From Mycolicibacterium chitae (GTDB lineage: Bacteria > Actinomycetota > Actinomycetes > Mycobacteriales > Mycobacteriaceae), in contig NZ_LR134355.1 in assembly GCF_900637205.1 (NCBI RefSeq), forward strand, positions 1,364,001 to 1,428,000: DNA of 64,000 nucleotides, read 5' to 3'. A program made the translations under genes and the position numbers. Below, piece after piece: positions 35,934-43,452 of the stretch (its first letter is position 1; each line of letters starts with the position of its first letter). The notes under the pieces are model-generated. The model was not told where the DNA came from. It ran no database searches and saw only the letters and a list, made by a program, of their open reading frames with translations.

Positions 35934-36728
35934 ATGGAACTTGCCAACAAGGTCGCTCTGATCACCGGCGGCGGATCGGGCATCGGTCGCGCGACCGCAC
36001 AGCGACTCGCGGCCGAGGGCATGCGGATCTGCGTGCTCGACATCGACCGGGACACCGCCGTGTCGGTCGCCGAATCGCTGGGTGGGCTGGGACTGCAGTG
36101 CGACGTCTCCGATCCCGAACAGGTGGACCGCGCCTTCACCACGTGCATTGCCGAGCTCGGGAGCGTGGATCTCGCCTTCCTCAACGCGGGCATCACGATC
36201 CACTGGTCCGGCGACATCGCCACGCTGGATATCTCGGAGTACCGCCGCTCACTGGGGGTCAACGTCGACGGCGTCGTGTTCGGCGTCCGGGCGGCCGTCC
36301 GGGCGATGCGGGCGCGCAGCACTCCGAGTGGGGGTGTCATCCTGGCGACCGCCTCGCTGGCGGGCATCCTGCCGTGGCATCCGGACCCGGTCTACTCGCT
36401 GGGCAAGCACGCGGTCGTCGGCTTCATGCGGTCCATCGCGCCGAACCTTGCCGCCGACGACATTACCGTGCACACCATCTGCCCCGGCATCACCGAGACC
36501 GGGGTGCTCGGCGACCGCCGTGCGCTCGTCGAGCGTATCGGTGTGCCGGTCATGGAACCCGAGCACGTCGCCGATGCGGTACTCACCGCTATCGCCGCGG
36601 GGCCGCAGGCCAGCGGCTCCTGCTGGGTGTCCCAACATGGGAAGCCGGCGTGGGCAATGGAATTCGCCGAGGTCGAGTCTCGCGACGCGCGACTGAACGT
36701 GCCGATCGCGCCGTCCGGGAAGGGCTGA
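35934..36728 (+). CDS. Short-chain dehydrogenase
   Basis: 264 residues. ITGGGSGIGRATA is the cofactor loop and LDIDRD after beta-2 favours NAD. VDLAFLNAGI replaces the common NNAG with LNAG. ATASLAGILPWHPDPVYSLGKHAVVG carries the active-site Tyr and Lys, and CPGITETGVLGDRRALVE follows. The LNAG variant and C-terminal extension separate it from the other SDRs here. Its stop is only 5 bp from that of the convergent P450. Confidence 0.88.
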   Translation: MELANKVALITGGGSGIGRATAQRLAAEGMRICVLDIDRDTAVSVAESLGGLGLQCDVSDPEQVDRAFTTCIAELGSVDLAFLNAGITIHWSGDIATLDISEYRRSLGVNVDGVVFGVRAAVRAMRARSTPSGGVILATASLAGILPWHPDPVYSLGKHAVVGFMRSIAPNLAADDITVHTICPGITETGVLGDRRALVERIGVPVMEPEHVADAVLTAIAAGPQASGSCWVSQHGKPAWAMEFAEVESRDARLNVPIAPSGKG

Positions 36729-36733
36729 GGGCC

Positions 36734-37930
36734 TCAGCCGACGACCACGGGCATGCTGTCCCACCCGCGCACCGTGGCCGTCGGCGCCCGCACCGCGTTG
36801 TCCAGGTCGACCGTCCAATCCGGCCAGCGCTTCAGGATCTCCTCCAGGGCCACGCGACCTTCCAGCCGGGCCAGGGACGCCCCGAGGCAGAAGTGGGTGC
36901 CCCGGCCGAAGGACAGATGGTTTGCGTTGCGGTGGATGTCGAACCGGTCGGGGTCGTCGAACTTGCGCTCGTCGCGGTTCGCCGCGCCCGCCATCAGTAG
37001 CAGCGCGCTGCCGGCCGGGATGGTCTGACCGTGGTACTCGATGTCGTTGGAGACGTAGCGCGCGATGTTGTGCACGGGCGGCTCGAACCGCAGCACTTCC
37101 TCGACCGCCCCGCCGATCAGCGACGGGTCGGCCACCAACTCGCGGCGCTGATCGGGGTGTTCGCCCAACAGCTTGCCCAGCCAACCGAACAGCCGTCCGA
37201 CGGTCTCGGTGCCCGCATTCGCGATCACCCCGAGGAACACCAGCAACTCTTCGGAGTTGAGCCGGCGAACGGTGCCCGAGACGTCCTCGAACTCGATGTT
37301 GAGCAGTTCGGTCACCAGATCGTCGGACGGATTCTTGGCTCGCCAGTCGACGTACTCGGCGAACATGTTGCCGTTGAAGTAGTTGTCCTTGCTGACCTTC
37401 AGCGGCTTGCCGGGCTCGTTGCGCAACCGGCGGTGGGCGATGGACCGGACGCTGCGCTGCAACGAATCCGGCATGCCGACCAGCATTCCGATGACCCGCA
37501 TGGGCATTTCGGCCCCGAGGTCCAGGGTGAAGTTGAAACGATCGCCGCCCACCAGCGGATCCAGGCAGGCGGCGCAGAACGCGCGCACCTGTTCCTCGAT
37601 GGCGCGCATCTTCTTCGGCGTGAAGGCCCGCGAGACCAGCAGCCGATGCACGGTGTGCAGCGGCGGGTCCTCGTTGATGAAGACCCCCTCGGGCATGTTG
37701 GGTTCGGCCTTGACGACCTCCAGGATGTCGCCCTTGGCGTTGCTCAGGTTCGCCGTGTCGCGCAGTCCGGTCTCGACATCGTCGAAGCGACTCAAACCCC
37801 AGAAGTCGAACTTCTCGTCGTAGTACACCGGAGCTTCGTCCCGCAGCCGTCGATACGTGGGGTAGGGGTCCACGTCGATCTCGATGTCATAGGGGTCATA
37901 CGTGAGCTGCCTGTCGGTCGCGGCGTCCAT
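36734..37930 (-). CDS. Cytochrome P450 (paralogue of the P450 at 27.6 kb)
   Basis: 398 residues from ATG 37930, with TAGGAG upstream. IANAGTETVGRLFGWLGKLL is the I-helix, EEVLRFEPP holds ExxR, and FGRGTHFCLGASLARLEG is the haem loop (Cys near 347). By eye roughly two thirds of residues match the P450 at 27.6 kb across the aligned central part. Both are transcribed leftwards from a GTAC-type operator, so they likely arose by duplication within the cluster and hydroxylate related substrates. Confidence 0.93.
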   Translation of the reverse strand: MDAATDRQLTYDPYDIEIDVDPYPTYRRLRDEAPVYYDEKFDFWGLSRFDDVETGLRDTANLSNAKGDILEVVKAEPNMPEGVFINEDPPLHTVHRLLVSRAFTPKKMRAIEEQVRAFCAACLDPLVGGDRFNFTLDLGAEMPMRVIGMLVGMPDSLQRSVRSIAHRRLRNEPGKPLKVSKDNYFNGNMFAEYVDWRAKNPSDDLVTELLNIEFEDVSGTVRRLNSEELLVFLGVIANAGTETVGRLFGWLGKLLGEHPDQRRELVADPSLIGGAVEEVLRFEPPVHNIARYVSNDIEYHGQTIPAGSALLLMAGAANRDERKFDDPDRFDIHRNANHLSFGRGTHFCLGASLARLEGRVALEEILKRWPDWTVDLDNAVRAPTATVRGWDSMPVVVG

Positions 37931-37970
37931 CGTGCTCCTAAGCCTTTGTGTCAGAGGGTGACCTGGCATG

Positions 37971-37986
37971 CAGTACGATCGTACAG
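37971..37986. promoter_or_regulatory. CTGTACGnnCGTACAG-type operator with two embedded -10s
   Basis: CAGTACGATCGTACAG; the inner GTACGATCGTAC is a perfect 12-bp palindrome. TACGAT reads on both strands as a TANNNT -10, so one site can serve the divergent P450 and LLM promoters. Confidence 0.7.
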
Positions 37987-38015
37987 CACGTGGTGATCGA
38001 ACAGAAGGAGCGGCG

Positions 38016-38870
38016 ATGGACCTCGGTTACGTCTCGTTGAACACCCCCGACGACATCGCGCCGGATGTCCTGGCCGCCGAACTGGAGGCGCGTGGCTTCG
38101 AGTCGCTGTGGGTGGGGGAGCACCCCCAGGTCCCCGTCGCATCGGGCGCCGGGATGCCGCGCCGGCTGCTGGCGGCCCAGAAGCAGATGTGGGACCCGCT
38201 CATCTCGCTGATGATGGCCGCGCAGGCCACCGAGCGGCTGCGGCTGGGCACCGCGGTGGCGCTGCCGCTGGAGCGTGAATTGTTCACGCTGGCAAAGCAG
38301 GTCGCCACGTTGGACCGCCTCAGCGCGGGCCGGCTGCTGTTCGGGATGGGGGTGGGTGTTCGTTCCGAACTCGAAGTGGCGTCGCGCAACATCGCGTGGT
38401 CCCAGCGCTACGGTGCGCTCGCGGACATGGTGGCCGCCCTCGACGTGCTCTGGACCGAGGACGACTCGTCCTACCGCGGTGAGTTCTTCGACTTCGAGCC
38501 CGTCTGGTCTTACCCCAAGCCGCACCAGCGGCCGCGTCCGCCGTTGCTCGTCGCAGCCACCGGTCCGAAGGCGCTGCGGTCCTGCCTGAAGTGGGCCGAC
38601 GGGTGGTTGCCCGGTGACGCCGCGCTCGGGGACGTGCCTGCCGCGCTGGACCGGTTCCGCGAACTCGCCCGCGACGCGGGGCGCGATCCGGCCGCGCTGG
38701 ATCTGACCATCATGGTGTGGGGCGAGCCCACGCTGGAGGTGCTGCAGAGCTATCGCGAACTCGGCTTCAATCGCGCCGTGCTGGGCGGCGGGCGCCGCGG
38801 CGGCACCGATCCGACGACCACGCTGCCATTTCTCGATCGGTGCGCGGAGATGGTCGAGCAGCTGGCCTGA
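38016..38870 (+). CDS. LLM-class F420/flavin-dependent oxidoreductase
   Basis: 284 residues. GYVSLNTPDDIAPDVLAAELEARGFESLWVGEH is the N-terminal strand-helix of F420-dependent LLM proteins (TIGR03619-like). RLRLGTAVALPLERELFTLAKQVATLDRLSAGRLLFGMGVG is the core signature. AGAAGGAG precedes the ATG. It is divergent from the P450 and convergent with the TetR. It probably reduces or oxidises an intermediate with F420. Confidence 0.85.
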   Translation: MDLGYVSLNTPDDIAPDVLAAELEARGFESLWVGEHPQVPVASGAGMPRRLLAAQKQMWDPLISLMMAAQATERLRLGTAVALPLERELFTLAKQVATLDRLSAGRLLFGMGVGVRSELEVASRNIAWSQRYGALADMVAALDVLWTEDDSSYRGEFFDFEPVWSYPKPHQRPRPPLLVAATGPKALRSCLKWADGWLPGDAALGDVPAALDRFRELARDAGRDPAALDLTIMVWGEPTLEVLQSYRELGFNRAVLGGGRRGGTDPTTTLPFLDRCAEMVEQLA

Positions 38871-38876
38871 GTCGGG

Positions 38877-39458
38877 TCAGCCGACGGAGTCCAAGAACCG
38901 CTCGAAGGCCGCCGTGACCTCGCGGTGGGTGGTCTTGACGCCGACGCCCTCCTCGAGGCTCAGGAACTTCGGTATGCCCGACATCAGCAGCTGCAGCGCG
39001 GGCAGCGACAGGTCGCCGAGGCGCGCATCCTTGCCGTACTTCGCCACCAGCGCGTCGACCTGGACCTTGCGCATCCGCTTGGTCACCTTGGCGATCTCGG
39101 CCTGGATGGATTTGCGGTGGTTGCCCAGCGCCATGAACTCGGTCATCAGCGCGCCCGTGGCCTCGCGCTGGTTGTAGTTCCACAGCGTGCGCAGCGGATC
39201 GTCGGGATGCTCCTTCAGGGTCTTGGTCAGGTATTCGAGGTTCTGATCGGCGTAGCGACGGATGGCTGCGAGGAAGATGTCGTCGAGGGTGGGGAAGTAG
39301 TACTGCACCAGGCTGGGCGTGACCCCGGCCTCCGACGCCAGCGTGCGGTAGCTGATGCTGGCGTAGCCCTTGGCGAGCAGCAGACGCTCCACGCAGTTGA
39401 GCAATGCGTCCCGCGTCTTGGACGTCTCGGCGCCCACGCGCCGCGGTGAAGCTGCCAT
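38877..39458 (-). CDS. TetR-family regulator, candidate repressor of the GTAC-operator regulon
   Basis: 193 residues from ATG 39458, with GAGGAG upstream. ISYRTLASEAGVTPSLVQYYFPTLDDIFLAA (about 35-66) is the TetR helix-turn-helix. An all-alpha ligand domain follows. It is divergent from the NtaA-like monooxygenase, and CTATACGAATGTATAG lies between the starts. The same type of dyad lies at five other promoters between 24.58 and 37.99 kb, so it is the natural candidate for a local repressor acting on all of them and on itself. Confidence 0.9.
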   Translation of the reverse strand: MAASPRRVGAETSKTRDALLNCVERLLLAKGYASISYRTLASEAGVTPSLVQYYFPTLDDIFLAAIRRYADQNLEYLTKTLKEHPDDPLRTLWNYNQREATGALMTEFMALGNHRKSIQAEIAKVTKRMRKVQVDALVAKYGKDARLGDLSLPALQLLMSGIPKFLSLEEGVGVKTTHREVTAAFERFLDSVG

Positions 39459-39543
39459 ATCTCCTCGCTCGGTCGAAGAACGCCTACATCTTGACACGTC
39501 GACCGGGTACGGTCCGCCATCCTTGACTGCTCGATGCGCAATG

Positions 39544-39559
39544 CTATACGAATGTATAG
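39544..39559. promoter_or_regulatory. CTGTACGnnCGTACAG-type operator at the TetR promoter
   Basis: CTATACGAATGTATAG, extended to 18 bp by a flanking G-C pair. It lies between the divergent TetR and monooxygenase genes. Confidence 0.65.
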
Positions 39560-39608
39560 CCCACGGCTGGGTGACGCGGCCCGGCCTGAACGGCACGGAG
39601 GATGCCCG

Positions 39609-40979
39609 GTGTCCAAACGAATGATCTTCACGCTGTTGGTGATGGACTCCGTCGGCCACAACTTTCACGGCGGCTGGCGCCATCCTCGTGCGCGCAACCG
39701 CGAGTACAAGAACTTCGACATGTGGGTCGAACTCGCACAGAAGGCCGAGGCCGCGAAGTTCGACGCGTTCTTCTTCACCGACGTGCTCGGGGTGCAGGGC
39801 GAGTACGACGGCTCGCGCGACATCGTCTTCGAGCAGGCGATGAACGTTCCGGTCGGCGACTGCACGATGCTGCTGCCCGTGCTCGCCCGCGAGACCACCG
39901 ACATCGGCCTGATGTACACGAGTTCGGTCATCCAACAACACCCGTTCTCGTTCGCCCGACAGGTCTCGACTCTCGACCACCTCAGCAACGGCCGGGTGGG
40001 ATGGAACATCGTCACCTCGGCCAACGAACGAGCTTTCGCCAATTTCGGTGTGCCCGGCGGCTTGTCGCACGACCAGCGTTACGAGTGGGCACACGAGTAC
40101 GTGGACGTCACCTACAAGCTGTGGGAAGGGTCGTGGGACGTCGGTGCCGTGGTCGACGACCCGGGCCGGGGTGTCTACACCGACCCGACGAAGGTGCACG
40201 ACATCCACCACGTCGGCGAGCGCTACCGGGTCGAGGGTTACAACCTGATGGAGCCCTCGCCGCAGCGGACGCCACTGCTGGCTCAGGCGGGCGGATCGCC
40301 GGCCGGCCTGGACTTCGCGAGTCGGCACGCGGAGGTGATGTTCCTGTCGGCCTTCACTCCCGAAGCGATCACCCAGCAGGTCGACACCGTGCGCAGCCAG
40401 GCCCGCTCGCACGGTCGTCGCGACGAGGACATCCTGTTTCTGCAGGGCCTGATGTTCGTCGTGGGTTCCACCGACGAAGAGGCCAACCGGAAGTGGATGG
40501 AGTTGGAACAGTGGCGATCCCAGGAGGCGCAGGCCGCCTACTTCGCCAGTCTCAGCGGCATGGACCTCGGCCGGCACGACCCGGACACTCCGCTCGAGGA
40601 CCTCATCGAGACCATGCCCGGTATCCGGGGCGCCTTCTTGTCGCTGATCAACGCGTGGCCGCCGGGCGGTAAGCCCACCATCGGTGACTTCCTGACCACC
40701 ATGTCGCTGCCGCAGATGGTCGTCGGATCGCCGGAAACCATTGCGGCGCGGCTGCTCGAGTTCCAGGCCGCGGGCTCCGACGGCGTACAGGTGATGAACA
40801 TGCTGATGCCGGAGAGCTACGACGAGTTCTTCGAGCACGTTGTCCCGGTGCTGCAGGACAAGGGTCTGATGCAGACGGAGTATCGGCCGGGCACGTTGCG
40901 GCAGAAGCTATTCGACACCGACCGGCCCGACATCTCCGAGCGGCACCCGGCCCACGGGTACCGCGGCATGTTCTGCTGA
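39609..40979 (+). CDS. NtaA/SnaA/DszA-type FMNH2-dependent monooxygenase
   Basis: 456 residues from GTG 39609, 7 nt after GGAGG. FTLLVMDSVGHNFHGGWRHP, DVLGVQGEYDGS, TSSVIQQHPFSFARQVSTLDHLSNGRVGWNIVTS and AGGSPAGLDFASRHAEVMFL are signatures of the nitrilotriacetate/pristinamycin/dibenzothiophene-sulfone monooxygenase group. These enzymes use free FMNH2 from a separate reductase to insert oxygen next to a heteroatom or carbonyl (Baeyer-Villiger-like in some). The nitroreductase-family protein at 33.2 kb could supply FMNH2, but that is a guess. Strongest candidate for ring or chain cleavage in this block. Confidence 0.9.
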   Translation: MSKRMIFTLLVMDSVGHNFHGGWRHPRARNREYKNFDMWVELAQKAEAAKFDAFFFTDVLGVQGEYDGSRDIVFEQAMNVPVGDCTMLLPVLARETTDIGLMYTSSVIQQHPFSFARQVSTLDHLSNGRVGWNIVTSANERAFANFGVPGGLSHDQRYEWAHEYVDVTYKLWEGSWDVGAVVDDPGRGVYTDPTKVHDIHHVGERYRVEGYNLMEPSPQRTPLLAQAGGSPAGLDFASRHAEVMFLSAFTPEAITQQVDTVRSQARSHGRRDEDILFLQGLMFVVGSTDEEANRKWMELEQWRSQEAQAAYFASLSGMDLGRHDPDTPLEDLIETMPGIRGAFLSLINAWPPGGKPTIGDFLTTMSLPQMVVGSPETIAARLLEFQAAGSDGVQVMNMLMPESYDEFFEHVVPVLQDKGLMQTEYRPGTLRQKLFDTDRPDISERHPAHGYRGMFC

Positions 40980-41003
40980 AACGCATGTTTTGCTGAGACG
41001 CGA

Positions 41004-41059
41004 CGAGCGGCCACTGGTGTACAGAAACTTGCGAATTTCCGTATCTCAGTGGCCGCTCG
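41004..41059. repeat. Hairpin repeat element, copy 2 (also terminator-like)
   Basis: A 13-bp perfect outer stem (41004-41016 with 41047-41059) and an imperfect inner part. It shares CGAGCGGCCAC, GTACAGAAA and GTGGCCGCTCGCG with the element at 24498. It lies between the convergent monooxygenase and dehydrogenase genes. Confidence 0.7.
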
Positions 41060-41081
41060 CGCGGACGAACAGGACGAACAG

Positions 41082-41882
41082 TTACAGCTGGGCCAGCCGG
41101 GGGACCGACCCGCGGGCACGCAGACCGGCGCCGGCCTTGCGGGTGAGTTCCCGTGAGCTGCCGAGCAACCCGTCGAGCACCAGCGCGCGCTTGACGTGCA
41201 CGTGCAGGTCGTGCTCCTCGGTGAAGCCGATACCGCCGAGGACCTGCTGGCAGTGCTTGGCCGCGGTCAGCGCGGCCTTGCCCGCGGCGGCCTTGGCCAG
41301 CAGCGCGGTCAGGTCGGGGTTGTCGGTGCCGGGCAGCGTCAGGGTCGCCTCGGCGCCCTCGATGGCCACCAGCGTCTCGGCGAGCCGGTGCCGCACGGCC
41401 TGGAACGACGCGATCGGCTTGCCGAACTGCACCCGGTCCAGCGCGTGCTGGCGGGCCAGGGCGAGCATCGCCCGCGCCGATCCGATCAGCCACCAACCGA
41501 CCGCCAGGCGCGCCTCGGCGACCCGGATCGGGTAGCCCTCTTCTTCGCGGCGCAGCGGCAGCCCGCCCAGGGCCGTGTCGGCGCCGTCGGTTGCCCCGCG
41601 GTCCCAGATCACCCAGGTGTTGCCGGCGTACGGCAGCGGTAGCTCCACGTCCGTGCCGATCTCGTTGCCCGTGGCGTTGAGCACCACGTCGACGAGAACC
41701 GAGGCGTGCGAACCGGTTTCGCCCAGCAGGCGGAACACCAGCGGTACTGCCGCGTCGGCGGCCTCGGAGAGCATCTCGGCCCAGCCCATCTCGGTCAGCG
41801 CGGCGTCGAGAGCCGGGCCGGACTTGGCGAGCATCGTCTTCCGCAGGGACGCCTCGAGCATGTCGAGTGACTCTTTGTCCAC
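41082..41882 (-). CDS. Acyl-CoA dehydrogenase, short subunit of a third pair
   Basis: 266 residues from GTG 41882, chosen over GTG 41888 because GGAAGGA is better spaced. The protein is truncated relative to normal FadE. The C-terminal helical domain is recognisable (HALDRVQFGKPIASFQAVRHRLAETL, CQQVLGGIGFTEEHDLHVHVKRA), but the FAD-binding middle domain is much reduced, as in the other short partners here. It lies directly downstream of the long subunit. Third such pair in the window. Confidence 0.85.
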   Translation of the reverse strand: MDKESLDMLEASLRKTMLAKSGPALDAALTEMGWAEMLSEAADAAVPLVFRLLGETGSHASVLVDVVLNATGNEIGTDVELPLPYAGNTWVIWDRGATDGADTALGGLPLRREEEGYPIRVAEARLAVGWWLIGSARAMLALARQHALDRVQFGKPIASFQAVRHRLAETLVAIEGAEATLTLPGTDNPDLTALLAKAAAGKAALTAAKHCQQVLGGIGFTEEHDLHVHVKRALVLDGLLGSSRELTRKAGAGLRARGSVPRLAQL

Positions 41883-41884
41883 GA

Positions 41885-43009
41885 TCACTCCTTCCCGAGA
41901 TCCAGCAACCGGCGCGCGATGATGTTGCGCTGCACCTCGCCGGTGCCGCCGTAGATGGTCGCCGCCCGCGAATACAGGTACTCGGTGCGCCATTCGGTGT
42001 CGTCGAGCTCGATGACACCGGGCAGCAGGTTGCGGACGGTGTCGAAGAGCTGCTGTTCGGCGCCGGCCAACAACACCTTGTCGATCGAGGTGTCCGGGCC
42101 CAGCTTCTGGCCTTCGGCGAGGCGATGCTGGGTGGCCCGCGACCGGCAGCGCAGCGTGTGCAGCGCCAGGTAGGCGTCGCCCATCTCCGCATCGATGGCC
42201 TGACCCTGCCTTTTCACTTCGTCGACCAGGGCGTCGAAGCGCGAGTACAGATAGGCGATGCGCTGCCAGAAGCACGTCGAGCGTTCGTAGGGCAGCAGGT
42301 CCATGGCCAGCTGCCAACCGTCGCCGGGCTTGCCCAGCATCCGGCTCTCGTCGACCACCACGTCGTCGAAATAGACCTCGCAGAACTCGTCGACGTCGTG
42401 CATGGTCCGCAGCGGACGCACGGAGATGCCGGGGGTGTCGAGATCCACGAAGAACGCGGTGATGGACTGATGGGCGGGGGTGTCCGGGCCGCCCGTGCGG
42501 GTGAGTAGCACGCACCGGGTGGCGTACTGCGCGAAGCTGGTCCACACCTTCTGGCCGTTGATCACCCAGGTGTCGCCGCGCTGCTCGGCCCGCGTGGTCA
42601 GCGACGCCAGATCACTGCCGGCGCCGGGCTCCGAGAAGCCTTGGCACCAGGATTCCTGGCCCGACAACAACTTCGGCACCATCTCGGCGGCCAGCTCGGG
42701 GCGGGCGTAGTCGATCATGGTCGGGGTCAGGACCTCGAGCATCGAGTACGGGCCGGGGTGATCCAGGCGCCGACCGACGATCTCCTCACCGACGATGGCG
42801 CGCAGGATGTCCGGGCCGCCCAGGCCCCCGGCGGATTCCGGCCAGCCGTACCGCATCCAGCCGGCATCCCACAGCGCCTTCAGCACGCGCAGGTGCTGAG
42901 CCTGGTGGGCGTCCAGCGAGTCCTCGCCGGGCGGGGGAGTCAGGTCGTTCTCGTCCAGCCAGGTGCGCAGCGCGGTCCGGAACGCGGCGGGCTCGTGCAG
43001 CTCGGTCAT
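41885..43009 (-). CDS. Acyl-CoA dehydrogenase, long subunit of a third pair
   Basis: 374 residues. WCQGFSEPGAGSDLASLTTRA, GQKVWTSFAQYATRCVLLTRT and the C-terminal YGGTGEVQRNIIARRLLDLG are standard. The ATG at 43009 overlaps the upstream SnoaL stop (ATGA), and its own stop overlaps the region where the short subunit begins. Fourth gene in a leftward operon running from 46.46 kb (Rieske, 117-aa protein, amidohydrolase, SnoaL, FadE pair). Confidence 0.9.
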   Translation of the reverse strand: MTELHEPAAFRTALRTWLDENDLTPPPGEDSLDAHQAQHLRVLKALWDAGWMRYGWPESAGGLGGPDILRAIVGEEIVGRRLDHPGPYSMLEVLTPTMIDYARPELAAEMVPKLLSGQESWCQGFSEPGAGSDLASLTTRAEQRGDTWVINGQKVWTSFAQYATRCVLLTRTGGPDTPAHQSITAFFVDLDTPGISVRPLRTMHDVDEFCEVYFDDVVVDESRMLGKPGDGWQLAMDLLPYERSTCFWQRIAYLYSRFDALVDEVKRQGQAIDAEMGDAYLALHTLRCRSRATQHRLAEGQKLGPDTSIDKVLLAGAEQQLFDTVRNLLPGVIELDDTEWRTEYLYSRAATIYGGTGEVQRNIIARRLLDLGKE

Positions 43010-43452
43010 CCGGCCTCGGGCCTGCCGATCGCGTGCGGGCGGCCGTGGTCGTGGTCGCCGCTGCGCCGGATGAAGGTCATCGCGCGCGTCCGCAGCCGCC
43101 AGCCGTCGGCGGTGCGCACGTAGGTGTCGCGGTAGTAGCCGATGCGCATGTCGTGCTTGGAGTGCTCGATGAAGCACAGCGGCTGGGTGCCGGTGGCATT
43201 GTCGGCACCCTCGACCAGGTCGATCAGCGCGGTGCCGGTCATGAACAGGCCCTTGGGTGCGGCGTCGACCAGGACGGGGAAGCGGTTCAGCGTGTAGGTC
43301 TCCCCGAAGGCGCTGTAGGTGCCGTCGGGCGTGAAAACGCTGATGAGGCCATCGATGTCGCCCTGGGTGATGGTCACCGCGTACTTGGCGAGCACCTGCT
43401 GGATCTCGATCAGATCCTCGGTGCGGGTCGGCTTGTCAGTTGGCTGAGTCAT
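43006..43452 (-). CDS. SnoaL-like (NTF2 fold) protein
   Basis: 148 residues. EDLIEIQQVLAKYAVTITQGDIDGLISVFTPDGTYSAFG is the usual N-terminal helix of SnoaL-type proteins, and GYYRDTYVRTADGWRLRTRAMTFIRR is the C-terminal sheet. The family includes hydratases, isomerases and the small subunits of ring-hydroxylating dioxygenases. Membership in the Rieske operon suggests a role after oxygenation. The ATG is 17 bp inside the amidohydrolase gene. Confidence 0.83.
   Translation of the reverse strand: MTQPTDKPTRTEDLIEIQQVLAKYAVTITQGDIDGLISVFTPDGTYSAFGETYTLNRFPVLVDAAPKGLFMTGTALIDLVEGADNATGTQPLCFIEHSKHDMRIGYYRDTYVRTADGWRLRTRAMTFIRRSGDHDHGRPHAIGRPEAG

Noticed and set aside
24498..41059. Hairpin repeats as CRISPR or as IS ends
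   Set aside because: Only two dispersed copies, no spacers, no transposase within the proposed unit that would use them.
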